64,000 nt of DNA from Flaccisagitta enflata (lineage: Eukaryota; Chaetognatha; Sagittoidea; Aphragmophora), in the NCBI GenBank assembly GCA_965153355.1, contig OZ231128.1, positions 18,104,001 to 18,168,000 on the forward strand, in the 5' to 3' direction. The translations under genes were made by a program, and so were the position numbers. The notes beneath the pieces are model-generated. The model was not told where the DNA came from. It did not search any database and saw only the letters and a program-made list of their open reading frames with translations. Of the stretch, positions 23,638-37,769 are shown piece after piece (position 1 is the stretch's first letter; each line of letters begins with the position of its first letter).

Positions 23638-24197
23638 TTGGATGAGCAGACACTGAGGTGTCTCAGTCTGTATTCTGAAAGTGCCGACGCACGCGACGCT
23701 GGTCAAATGACCATATTTCTTACAGGGTCTCAGAGGAAACTAGAAATCAACAGTGAAAGTTTATTCACATACCTAAAAAGAAGATACATTAATAAAATGA
23801 TGAACTGTTTATTTCTAGATATTAATCTCAAATCTCAATCGAACTGCAAATTAGTCACCGTCTCCGACGGCATTGAATACATAGCGTAGTGACAATAAGC
23901 TGTCGATATTGTTTTTTTTTTACCAAGAGAATTTAAAACCTTCGATAGATCACACAATCACACATTATGCACTGACCAAATTTCTCTCAAAATTTGAAAT
24001 TTCAGGTGACTAGTTTCTTTTTCGAGTGCGCGTATGTGCAGATGGAGATGGGAGAAAAGGAAATATTCCCGTATGAATGTAAAGATGAGTCTATAGAGAA
24101 TCCATGTCTTTTGATACGCGAGAAAGGATTCTGTTACACTTTCAGTGCCATAAAAATTATTCCTCTAAAAGGGCAGGAATCTACAGTCAATTCTTAG
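23638..24197 (+). other. Two unexplained non-repetitive ORFs
   Basis: ORF 23638-23889 (83 codons) and an open stretch from about 24006 to a stop at 24195-24197. The second is preceded by a pyrimidine-rich TTTCAG acceptor-like site and has several Cys residues (FFFECAYVQ, PYECKDESIENPC, KGFCYTF). I do not recognise either. They could be an unannotated small gene or chance ORFs. They lie just beyond the 3' end of the GRASP gene on the other strand. Confidence 0.2.
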
Positions 24198-24327
24198 AGC
24201 ACGTAACATCCGTCTAATTCATCCAAGAAGTACAAAAATCTTTCGTTTTTACAATTGTGACTAATATCCGACGATTAACAATTCCATACATCTAACCCTA
24301 TAATTTTACAGTTTTTAATCATTTAAA

Positions 24328-26995
24328 TCACTCTAGCGAAACGGCGACTGATTCAGTTTGTGGTGTTGGTGTTGGCGATGGTTGATGAGGCGGCGTTGCT
24401 GCTGCTGCTGCTTCCGCCGCGGCGACGACAGGAGGAAGAGGAGGAGGAGTAGCCGCTGCAACGGGAGGAGGATTAGCCGCGGGTAAAACGGGGAACGTGG
24501 GAATGATTGGATCCGGAATCGAGATCGGCGCCGGTGCCATCGAATCCATGCTTGGAACTTTGGGGATTTCCGCCGTGATTGGTGATGGCGCTGCCACCGG
24601 GACTGCCGCTGGAACTGCTGCTGGTATGGCCGCCACCGCAGGTACTACCGCCGTTGGGAGAGGGTTTATCGACGGTAGCGAAGGCATCACGAATGGAAGA
24701 GGCGCTGAGTAGCAAAAGCAATCGTCATGGAAATACGCTCGTGTGTGCCATGTGAGAGGCGTAAAAAGAAAACAAAAAAATTGCAGTTACTTCAAATTAT
24801 AAACGCCAACAACTCACCCGGCGGTAAGGGCGCCGCGGGATTCGCAGAGGGCGCACCGGGTACCATGGGTGGCACCGTCAGAGGAGGAAGACCCGGCATG
24901 GCGAAACCCGCCGGATTGAAGCCCGGAAGTCCACCTGCAGCGCCTGATTTTGAAGCAAATGACAATTGAGTGCGTCAACATTTTCCATTTCTACTTAGTC
25001 CCATCAACCCTTCTCATATCTCCTTTTCATATCTTATCTGAACATCGTCAACGCTTCAACCGCTCTTGCTAACCCACTCAAGTTTTTGCGTTACGTGACA
25101 TGAATACAATTTTTCTCTTCACCTGGAAAGTTCATGAAACTGAAGTCGGGCATGGTGGGAGCTGGGATCTGCATGCCGGGCTGAGAAACCGTTCCACCGC
25201 CTGTCGTCGTCGACATCATCAAAGGCATCGAAAAGGGAACTGAACCAAATACAGAATAAAGGATGGAACAAAAGATGGACAAACTGACAGATGGACAAAC
25301 TGACAGATGGACAAACTGACAGATGGACTAACTGACAAATGAACAGACTGGCAAATGAACAGACTGGCAATTGGACAGACTGGCAATTGGACAAACTGGC
25401 AAATGGACAAACTAGAAATTGGACAAACTGGAAATCGGACAAACTGGAAATCGGACAAACTGGAAATCGGACAAACTGGAAATCGGACAAACTGGCAAAT
25501 GGACAAACTGGCAAATGGGCAAACTAGAAATTGGACAAACTGGAAATTGGACAAACTGGCAAATGGACAAACTGGCAAATGGACAAACTGTAAATTGGAC
25601 AAACTGGAAACAGGACAAACTGGAAATAGGACAAACTGGCAAAGGAACAAACTGGTAAATGAACGAACTGGCAAAGGAACAAACTGGCAAAGGAACAAAC
25701 TGGCAAAGGAACAAACTGGCAAAGGGACAAACTGGCAAATGGATAAACTGGCAAATGGACAAACTGGCAAATGGACAAACTGGCAAATGGACGAACTGGC
25801 AAATGGACGAACTGGCAGATGGACAAACTGGCAAATGGACAAATTGGAAATTGGATAAACTGACGGATGGAAAAACTAACTGGAAAAACTAACTGGAAAA
25901 ACTAACTGGCAAATGGACAAACTGGAAAAACTAACTGGCAAATGGACAAACTGGAAATTTGACAAACGGGAAATTGGACAAACGGGAAATTGGACAAACT
26001 GGCAAATGGACGAACTGGAAGATGGACAAACTGGCAAATGAACGAACTGGCAAATGGACAAACTGGCAAATGGACAAACTGACAAATGGACAAACTGACA
26101 AATGGACAAACTGGAAAGTGGACAAATTGGAAATTGGACAAATTGGAAATTGGAACAACTGGAAATAGAATAAACTGGAAATCGGACAAACTGGAAATTG
26201 GACAAACTGGCAAACAAACAAACTGGCAAATGAACAAACTGGCAAATGGACGAACTGGCAAATGGACGAACTGGCAAATGGACGAACTGGCAAATGGACG
26301 AACTGGCAAATGGACGAACTGGCAAATGGACAAACTGGCAAATGGACGAACTGGCAAATGGACGAACTGGCAAATGGACGAACTGGCAGATGGACGAACT
26401 GGCAGATGGACAAACTGGAAATTGGATGAACTGGCCGATGGAAAAACTGACCAATGAACAAACTGATAAAAGAACAAACTGGCAGATGAACAAACTAGCC
26501 GATGAACAAACTGGCCGATGAACAAGCTGGCAGGTAGAAAAACTGGCAGAAAGACGATGTGGCAGATAAACAGGCAGATAACTTGGTAAATGCACACAAC
26601 TTCATTAGTGGTAGGTGAAAATCATCACCTGCATTTGTTGAGGGGAGCACGGGAATGGTGGGAGCTCCCGATATCAACGGCGAGGGATCGATTGGTGCCT
26701 AAAAAGGATTTGAAAGATCATGAGGCGATCAGTGACAAACAACAACGGCTTCCGTTCCTGACAAATAGAGACGGACCCTTTTCGACCAATCCCTATCATT
26801 CAGGCTCAATCCAATGTACCTTAGGTAATTGATACGCGGTGGAAGCGACAGCAGCCAACGCCGCAGATATGGCCGGATCCGATGTGGCAGCTTCGATGTC
26901 GATTCCTGAACAGCAAAGCAACAAAAATAAATCAGACGTGATGAACCCCGACTTCATCACTCACTATTAGCCTTACTAGAAAGAAGAAAGAAGGA

Positions 26996-27047
<52 letters not shown>

Positions 27048-30000
27048 GAGAAAGAAAGAAAGAAAGAAAGTGAGAAAGAAAGAGAGAAAGAGAAAGAAAG
27101 AGAAAGAAAGAAAGAGAAAGAAAGAAAGAAAGAGAAAGAATTAAAGAGAAAGAAAGAAAGAAAGAAAGAAAGAGAAAGAAAGAAAGAAAGAAGGAAAGAA
27201 AGAAAGAGAAAAAGAATGAAAAGAGAGAAAAAGAATGAAAGAAAGAGAAAAAGGATGAAAAGAAGAGAAAAAGAATGAAAAGAAGAGAAAAAGGATAGTA
27301 TGGGTCAATTATGACCATGAAGCAGCGTGCTTACCAGTGACGCCGGCGGCGAGAGCATCGACGGGATCCCGGTTGATCACTTTCGACGGAGTGTCACTCA
27401 GGTTCACCTGTAAAAATCTTGAAAGAGTATGGGTCCGCGACTGGGGACAATAAGCTTTGTCAAACGGCGTTGTCAAACGGCGTTGTCAAACGGCGTTGTC
27501 AAACGGCGTTGTCAAACGGCGTTGTCAAACGGCGTTGTCAAACGGCGTTGTCAAATGGCGTTGTCAAACGGCGTTGTCAAACGGCGTTGTCAAAAGGGCG
27601 TTGTCAAACGGCGTTGTCAAACGGAGTTGTAATACGGAGTTGTCATACGGAGTTGTCATACGGCGTTGTACTACGGCGTTGTAACACGGCGTTGTAATAC
27701 GGCGTTGTTGTGTAATACGGCGTTGCAATACGGCGTTGTAATACGGCGTTGTAAAACGGCGTTGTCAAACGGCGTTGTCAAACGACGTTGTCAAACGACG
27801 TTGTCAAACGACATTGTCAAACGACATTGTCAATTGACATTGTCAAACGACATTGTCAAACGACATTGTCAAATGACATTGTCAATTGACATTGTCAAAC
27901 GACATTGTCAAACGACATTGTCAAACGACATTGTCAAACGACATTGTCAAACGACATTGTCAAACGACATTGTCAAACGACATTGTCAAACGACATTGTC
28001 AAACGACATTGTCAAACGACATTGTCAAACGACATTGTCAAACGACATTGTCAAACGACATTGTCAAACGACATTGTCAAACGACATTGTCAAAAGACAT
28101 TGTCAAAAGACATTGTCAAACGACATTGTCAAACGACATTGTCAACGACATTGTCAACCAACATTGTCAACGACATTGTCAACAACATTGTCAAACAACA
28201 TTGTCAAACGACATTATCAAACGACATTATCAAACAACATTGTCAAATGACATTGTCGGTTGAAAAATGCCGAAGTTATGCACATTTTTCACTTTTAGGC
28301 TGGTAGGCTAGTTGGGTGGAGGGTAGTTGGATGGTAAGCTGGTTTGGCCGGTTAGCATGCTAAAATCTATACAATTCAAATACATATATTGATTCCTTCC
28401 ATTAAGAGACTACATACCAAGTTTCAACCCTATCGGTTGAAAAATACCGAAGTTATGCACGTTTTTAACTTTTAGGCTGGTAGGCTAGTTAGGTGGTAGG
28501 CTGGTTTGGCCGGTTAGCATGCTAAAACCTTTACAATTCAAATACATTTGTTGAGTTCTTTCATTTAGTGACTACATACCGAGTTTCAACCAAATTGGTT
28601 GAAAAATGACTAAGTTGTGCACGTTTTTCGCTTTTAGGCTGTTAGGCTGTTAGGCTGGTAGGCTGGTTGGGTGGTAGGCCGGTTTGGCTGGTTAACATGC
28701 TAAAATCTGTACATATCAAATACATTTGTTGAGTCCTTCCATTTAGAGACTAGATACCAAGTTTCAACCAAATCGGTTGAAAAATGCCAGAGTTATGCAC
28801 ATTTTTCACTTTTTCGCTGGTAGGCTAGTTGGGTGGTAGGCTGGTTTGACCGGTTAGCATGCTAAAATCTATACAATTCTAATACATATGTTGAGTCCTT
28901 CCATTTAGAGACTAGATACCAAGTTTCAACCAAATCGGTTGAAAAATGCCGAAGTTACTATCTAGAACAAAAGTATATCGGCAAGATCATTATCAGGCTG
29001 TTGATTCATCAAATAACTATAAAAACCATTATTTGATCATTGAGACTCTTTGTATGTATCTTGTGAGCAACAATAACGGCCTAAATTATCTTCATATGCT
29101 CTTGAAGAGATATTTTGAGGAAGGATGACGCAGTCTTCCCTCACACCTTCAGAGCAGAATTTTTTTTATCCATATCAAATGATGCGTGATACCTTCTCCA
29201 TAGCTGCTTACTTACCAACCATCTGATCTATAACCGAGTTTGGAGTGACCATGGAAATGACAAGGCGATCCTATGGCATCACTGTAGCAGCCTTAAAGTT
29301 AGACAACAACCTTAAACTAACAAAAAAATAACCCTTAGCCAAGTGTACACCAAAAGCGACAAAAAATAAGATATGATTTTTCTGCCATTTTCATTTGGAG
29401 TAGCGTTCTTGTTTTGCCCGTCATTTCTAAACGAATCAAGCTACAAGAACGCGGTTGGTGGCACTAGATCAGAAATTCGATGTAGTTTCAGAATCTCACT
29501 GATTTTTATATGATTTTTTGATTCTTAGCAGAGATATGACCCAAAACGCTCGCCGATATATATATGTTCTAGATAGTATGCACATTTCTAACTTTTAGGC
29601 TGGTAGGCCAGTTGGGTGGTAGGCTGGTTTGGCCGGTTAGCATGCTAAAACCTTTACAATTCAAATACATATGTTGAGTTCTTTCATTTAGAGACTACAT
29701 ACCGAGTTTCAACCAAATTGGTTGAAAAATGACGAAGTTGTGCACGTTTTTCGCTTTTAGGCTGGTAGGCTGGTTGGGTGGTAGGCCGCTTTGGCCGGTT
29801 AACATGCTAAAATCTGTACAGATCAAATACATATGTTGAGTCCTTCCATTTAGAGACTACATACCAAGTTTCAACCAAATCGATAGAAAAATGCCGAAGT
29901 TATGCACGTTTTTCACTTTTAGGCTGGTAGGCTGGTTGGGCCGGTTGGGTGGGTCGGATCATGACATACGCATAGGATGTAAAGCGGCTTACCCTAGTAC

Positions 30001-31282
30001 AACTTCCCTCCAAATATGAAGCAAATCGGTCAAGGCGTTCAAAAGTTAGCCCATTTTTAAAAGTGTGGACAACGACGACGACAACGACGACAACGACAAC
30101 GACGACACCCACCCGCCTCGAATTATAGTCCGCGTCGGAATGGTATTCCGTCGCGGACAAAAAGTTGGAAAAAATCAACTTTCGTTTTCACTCTGGTAGA
30201 ATTTTTTCTCAGGGGTACAATGTGTTTTTTTCGTTGTTTACGTCCTTGTCAAGCAATATTTCACCATTCCAACGGACAAATGTTTCTGAAAATATCTTGG
30301 TAGATCGTATTTCGGCCATTGCAATAGAGTTTTCATAAAAAAAATCGCGATTTTCTTGTTGTTTTGGTGCCAAAAAGCGACTAATTATTGCCCAAAATCG
30401 TGTAACAATTATGTAACATATAGAAGTAAAAATATTTTACCCCTATGACAGCTTCATTAAGACCATATAAAATGTTAAATTATTACTATCGGCCTTCGAG
30501 AGAAAAATGAAAAAAATTTTTTGCCGATATCGCCATTTTTCGCAAAAAAACATCCTTTCGAGTTTAAGCATCAACTGTGGCAAAATTGCCTCAACTGCCA
30601 TCAACAAATTGTGCCAGTTATTTATTTTTATTTCGGGTTCAATTTAATGAGCTTAAGCGTTTTTTACAGTTGCTCTCCATAGACTTATGCCTAAGTCAGC
30701 AAAATCAACCAGCAGTTTCATTGTCGTTTTTGCAGATAAAGTTCCTTCGCTGCTGTTCAGACCGACCCTATTTCGGATCTTTTAAGATGCCATGTTCCAA
30801 TTTGTCACATGAGTAACTTTCCTCTCGTAAATGATTGTTTGGCTATTTACATCGGTTCTGGCTTTTCCTAAGTCTTCATTTGTGTGTTTTCTGCACTGTA
30901 AGAAGAAAAAAAACATAAGAGATTAACTGACGGTGTCACAGATAACCATTTGGTAAGATATCCCTATTTCGGATCTTTTAAGACGGGTGACTGAAAATCA
31001 GCGTAAGTTACCCATGAGTTTCACATCGCTATTTAATATTGTTGTGCTTGCTGGAACATACGGAATTGCTTACTCGTGTATGGATAACACTTGATTACGC
31101 TCTGCTCCTTGATTTCATCGTCGTCGTCGTTGTCGTCTTTGTCGTCGTCGTCGTTGTCGCCATCGTCATCGTCATCGATGTCATCTTCATTGTTAGTCCT
31201 ACTCTAATCTGACTGAGTTGAATCGCGGTGTGGAGTATTGAAAAGATAATATTCTGAGTTCTGAGAACTTATTTCATTGAAA

Positions 31283-31351
<69 letters not shown>

Positions 31352-34300
31352 TAAGTTTGAAAAAAAGCAAAAGTTCTAAACGCCTCGACTCAGAATCTTG
31401 AAATTCGGTGTGGAGACTCAGCGGAGGTAAAGCTAATGTATTTTAACAATTTTTAAGGCTTTGCTCATATTTACAGGCCAAACTGGTCAAAAACTGGTCA
31501 AAAACTGGTCAAAATTAATATTTTCTCAAGATTAGAAGTAAAAAAATGCAAAAAAGATAGCTATTTTTGCTTCTTTTTTTTGTGACTTTTGAGCTGTTAA
31601 TGAACCAAAAACGCTTTCACCTAGTTGCTTTGCATTCCAGCTAGTGTGTTTCACCTATGCCTACCAATGCCATGGGTCACAGTGGCATAACTAAATTTTC
31701 TATCGGTTAAGAGTGAAAAAAATGCTAGAAATAATGTTTTTTTGCCTAAAAACATTAAAATCAAAAAATTTCAAGCGAATTTTTTTGTTGACTTTTTTTG
31801 AGTAGCCCACATGTTACTTGAGCGAAAACACCTGGTTAGAAAAAATGGGTATTTTGATTTTCTTTAGGAGGGTATCTAGGGATAGGTGTACCATAAATGT
31901 TAAATATTCAAAAATTTTTTTTTCTTTTCTAGCTTTTGGTTTTCTTCCCCACTTCCAAACTCTTTGATTTTATTCCTACCTCCACGGGGGGGGGGGGGGG
32001 GGGGAGATGCTCAACTTTTTACACGCCTGTAATCGGGCCTTAATCGAGCCTGAGAGTGAGGATTTGAGGTCTCAGTGGCCAACGGGGGGGGGACGGAAGG
32101 ACGGACGGACGGACATATTGCGTCCTACAGGACATCGGCCCTTTGGGGCCGCTGCCCAAAAAGGATGGATAAAAATGAGGACAGACAGCAATTAGGACGG
32201 ACAGCAATATGGACGGGCAGCAATATGGACGGGCAGCAATATGGACAGACACACATGGATGGACGAACATACACATGAGTACGGAAGGATATTAGGATGA
32301 ACGGACAGATGGACATAAGGGACAGAAATTATGGATCAACGGATACGTGGACGGACGCGATGTCCCATCTAAAAAGGCTTTAAGCATGTTCCTACACGAA
32401 GAAAATCTGCTTTGACCACCACGCACTCTCGTGCGCTAACCTGATATGCATAATTAAGTGAAAACTAACATTTGCCGGTGTGCTACACTTCATTAAGCGC
32501 CAATTTCTCGAGGAATGACTTAAGGTGGTTTCTAGGGAAGGTTATGACGAGTTTCAAACTGTTATGAAAGATGAAAATTTTTCTTGTCATTTGACCGCCT
32601 GAAAAAAGATTCTACCCTCTTTCTGTGACAACGAGCAACGATGAAAAAGGAGATAGTCACCTTTTTTTCTCTCATGCAACCCATTCAATAATCACGTATC
32701 ATTGAAAACAAACAAGAAATAATGCACTTTACTGTATACATGTATACATGAAGTCTTCACTTGTTTGTGGATTAACCTAAGCAACACAATCGATCAATCA
32801 GGTAAAGACGGACCACCAACTTACAGATAACCAATTGTTTTCAGGTATCATCGATCCATTGTTAGTACCTCGGAAAAGCCATCTTTGGCACCCTTCTCGG
32901 CGGCTGAAGCGGGTCCTGGCGCCGTCGAATGCTGTTCGCCGTTGCAGACGCCGTTGAGTTGGGCCTCTTCGTCGTCGCGCGTGGGAATGCGATGCAGATA
33001 GCCATAACCGATGCCGGCGCCGATCGATCCTTCGCCGCCCCACGCACCATTCGGAACCAAAGTCACCTCGCGACATCGATCACTTAACGAGAGTTAAAGA
33101 GAGGAAAAGAAATCGTCAATATCTTACTCCAAATGGTTTATGAAATGTGCAACAAAAAGTATCTTACAAAAAACTTTAGGAAAACGTTTTTGAGAAATAA
33201 ACTTAACATATAAAAGTAAAATAAAACATTCAAAAGCTACTCATTTCTGTATAGTATATGCTTCCACTCATATACTTACATATCCAATTTTAGGTACGAC
33301 CTAAATTTATTGGTTACTGAAATTCAAAACCTTTGGATAAGTAATTTTTATGCAGAAAACAAGACTTTTGTCTTATCTCTCAAACAATTATGATTTTTCA
33401 TTATAGCTATTAGGTTAGGGTATAAATGTTAATGCTGACTTCTGGCATTGACAGGGATAGTCAATTCAGCGAAGGTTAAATCTAATTGAAAAGAAGGAGC
33501 TATGGGGATCCGACTCCCTAGCTGTTACCCCTCCTTTCAATTAAACTATGGGGGTGGGAATATGGACAATTTATACTATTTTGTGTTAAAGGGAAATCTT
33601 AATGATTGGAGGAATAGGAATTCATCTTCAAGAAGATATATCATGGGATGATAGGTCACCATGAAGGGGTATAAAGTACTTTGCCATATTTAGAGAAGAA
33701 TTTAGTTCTCCTTAGAATATTTAAACATATCCAATTTCTGGTCATCAGTTGGATACCTACACCCTAGATTGAGTTTCGACGCTTTAAATCCAATACTCAG
33801 GTGCAGGCGCGTCCACCAAAAGGTGCCTCCACTGGATATATAATATACTAGAATTGATATTAGTTACTCTGTGTGAGTTGAATCTTATATGTAAACGATT
33901 TTTGGTTTCCCCGATGTACTGGAAACCACATAATTTACATCTCATCAGATAAATTATGTAATATGTAAGCGCAATGATAATCATGAACTCGAACATTTTT
34001 TCTGCCTAAACGTCAACCATTGACATTGTCGCTGTCTCAGTCTCCGCTATTTCACTGTCTCATTATCATTAAGTTAGATGCCTCCTCGCATCTCTGTAAG
34101 AAGGTGTGTCAAATGATATGTTATTACGTAGATCGGTAGGTACGTACAGGGTGTCACAAAATTTTTTGCTTCCTACGAGCAAAATTTCTCCACGTGTTCC
34201 TTCCTACTGGAAATGCATATGATTACCATATGTTGAACACCTTGAGTTACGTGATGTACCATATTTTTTTCTAATTAGCGCCCCAGGCGCTTTTGATATT

Positions 34301-35465
34301 AGATAGTGACATCGCTCGAGGTTGGGATTTGAGCGTTAAGGCGGGGGCTTTGAGTCTTGTGGCTGGGATTTTTATGGCTTGATTCTCGTTTGAACTAGGA
34401 TTTCATCTAAACAAACAAGCATATTTAAGAAGGCTTTACATACAGAAGGAAAAAAACATATTTCGCCTTTCTTCCTCCTTCCTTCCATCCTTCCTTAATT
34501 CCTTCATTCTTTCTTTCCTTCCTTCCTTTGTTCTTTCCCTCCTTTTTCTAAACAGGAGAAGAAAAACTTTTTCTGCCTTTCTTCCTCCTTCCTTCCTTCC
34601 TTCCTTCCTTCCTTCCTTCCTTTCCTCCTTCTTTCTCTCTTTCTTTCTTTCCTTTTTATGTAAACAAGAGGACAACACTTTTTTTGTTTTTCGTCTTCCT
34701 TCCTTCCTCCCTTCCTCCCTTCCTTCTTTCTTTCCTTATTTCCTTCCTTTGTTTCATTACAAACAGAGAGAATAAACTTTTTCTGCCTTCCTTCTTCCTT
34801 CCTTCCTGCTTTCCTTCCTTCCTTCTTTCCTTCCTTTACAAACAAGAGAAAAAACTTTTTCTGTCTTTCTTTTTTCTTCCTTCCTTCCTGCCTTCTTTCC
34901 TGCCTTCTTTCCTTCCTCCCATCCTACCTTCCTTTCTTCCTTCCTTCTCTCCTTCCTTCCTTTACAAACAAGAGGAAAAAAACTTTTTCTGCCTTTCTTC
35001 TTCCTACCTTCCTTCCTTTCTTTCTTCCTTCCTTCCTTCTTTCCTTCCTTCTTTCCTTCCTTCTTTCTTTCCTTTCCTTCCTTTTCCTTCCTTTTCTTCA
35101 TTCCTTCTTCCTCTTTTTTTTCTTTCTTTCCTTCCCCCTTTGCTTCCTACCAGCCTAGCTAGCTTCCTACGAGCGCCGCTCGCATGCTCGGGCACTTTGT
35201 GACACCCTGGCCGTACGTAATTCATGTCAGAAGGTAATGTAATTTTGAAGCAGGCAAAACTTAGGTACCCGACATTTCTGGGTTGGAGCTTCTCCAAGGA
35301 AAAATCATCGAACTTCGATGATTTTTGACCGCGACCGCGACAGCGACATTTTGAGATCGCGTCATGACTCGACATTTTCTGGGTTGGAGCCTCTCCAAGG
35401 AAAAATCATCGAACTTCGATGATTCTTGACCGCGACCGCGACATTTTGGGATCGCGTCAGGTTTG

Positions 35466-35553
<88 letters not shown>

Positions 35554-37005
35554 TGGTATTGAGGGATCCGATGACGCGATCGGTTGAAGCGATCATAAAA
35601 TGAGATTGATGGTTACGTGACGTGGTCACGTGACGTGGTCACGTGACGTGGTCACGTGACGTGGTCACGTGACGTGGTCACGTGACGTGGTCACTTAACA
35701 TTATCAGGTCTAAAACTTCTCTGAGGAAAAATCATCAAACTTCGATGAAAAAATGATTGTCGCATGATTCACTGTATTAAAAAGATGTAAAATGAGGACT
35801 AAAGTGATTTATGGTTTGTCCCCGGTACAGGCAACATGGATTGTCCCTGGTAGAAATATCACGGATTGTACTTAGGACAAGTATCATGAATTTTCCCTTG
35901 GACAAGTGTTATATATTGTCCCTGGAGTGTCATGGATTGTCCCTGGCACAAGTATCATTGATTGTCCCTGGTAGAAATATCACGGATTGTACTTGGGACA
36001 AGTATCATGTACTTTGGACATATATTGACCCTGGAGTGTGATGGATTGTCCCTGGCACAAGTATCATTGATTGTCCCTGGGACAAGTATGATCTATAATC
36101 ATGGGTTGTCAATTGTCTGGAATAAGTGTCCTGGATTCTCACTAGATCAAGCGTCATGAATTTTCCCTGGGACAAATGCCATGGATTCTGATAATCATCA
36201 AACTTCATTGGGACAATCACAATGGGACAACGACAATGGGACAACGACAATGGGACAACAACTTTGGGACAACAACTTTGGGACAACAACTGTGGGATAA
36301 CGACTATGGGACAACAACTTTGGGACAACAACTTTGGGACAACAACTGTGGGATAACGACTATGGGACAACGAGACAACAACAATGGGACAACGACAATG
36401 GGACATCAACAATGGGACAATGACAATGGGACAATGACAATGGGACAACGACAATGGGACAACGACAATGGGACAACGACAATGGGACAACGACAATGGG
36501 TCAAGGACAATGGGACAATGGGACAACGACAATGGGACAACGACAATGGGACAACGACAATGGGACAACGACAATGGGACAACGACAATGGGACAACGAC
36601 AATGGGACAACGACAATGGGACAACGACAATGGGACAACGACAATGGGACAACGACAATGGGACAACGACAATGGGACAACGACAATAGGACAACGACTA
36701 TGGGACAACAACGATGAAACAACGACGATGGGACAACGACGATGGGACAATCACGATGGGACAATCACGATGGGATAATCACAATGGGTCAATGGGACGA
36801 TTTGAGCAAGAGGCTCACATGTCTAATTTATAAGACCAACACAAGGCTGACATGAACTTCGATGATTTTTGACCGCGACATTGGACCGTGACATTGGACC
36901 GCGACATTTGATGAGAATGAAGAAAGCACCCAATGCGATCGCCATAGCGACAACTTCTGGCAAAAAGCATTTTCAAAAGTGTTGATGTCGGGTCGATGTT
37001 AGTGT

Positions 37006-37088
<83 letters not shown>

Positions 37089-37174
37089 AGACCACGACAA
37101 CCTCACAATTATTTGTAATGATGATATTTGACCGCGACCGCGACTGCGACATTATGGGATCACGTCAGGTTTGC

Positions 37175-37260
<86 letters not shown>

Positions 37261-37347
37261 ATGACCGCGACAGCGACCGCGACCTTGTCCGGGACCTTTT
37301 CTGGCTAAAAGCATTTTCACAAGTGTTGGTGTCGTGTTGGGGTTAGT

Positions 37348-37429
<82 letters not shown>

Positions 37430-37698
37430 GACCATGACAACCTAACAATCATTTGTAATGGTGATATTGAGGGATTTGACGAGATCTGATGATGCGATTG
37501 GGTGACGCGATCGAACATCTGATGAAAATTAAGAAATCGCGTCAAGAAGAAGAAGAAGAAGAAGAAGAAGAAGAAAACCTACTTTAATTCTCTGAAATGA
37601 ATGCAATATCTGCCTTCATGTTGCCTTTAGACAACCGCAACCGCGACATTTTCTGGCTAAAAGCATTTCCACAGGTGTTGGTGTCATGTCGGGGTTAG

Positions 37699-37769
<71 letters not shown>

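Noticed and set aside
25118-26597. ORFs of up to 239 codons on both strands
   Set aside because: Products of the 16-bp minisatellite, with a period equal to the unit length in every frame.
25270-28256. CRISPR array
   Set aside because: Units are contiguous without spacers and the genome is animal.
27666-28306. 194-codon repeat protein
   Set aside because: A 13-bp satellite read in frame; all three frames are equally open.
34436-35202. Lys/Glu/Arg-rich and Ser/Phe/Leu-rich ORFs
   Set aside because: CCTT tetranucleotide arrays on each strand.
36005-36778. 200-codon Asp/Gly/Thr/Gln-rich protein
   Set aside because: The 14-bp satellite yields it in several frames on both strands.
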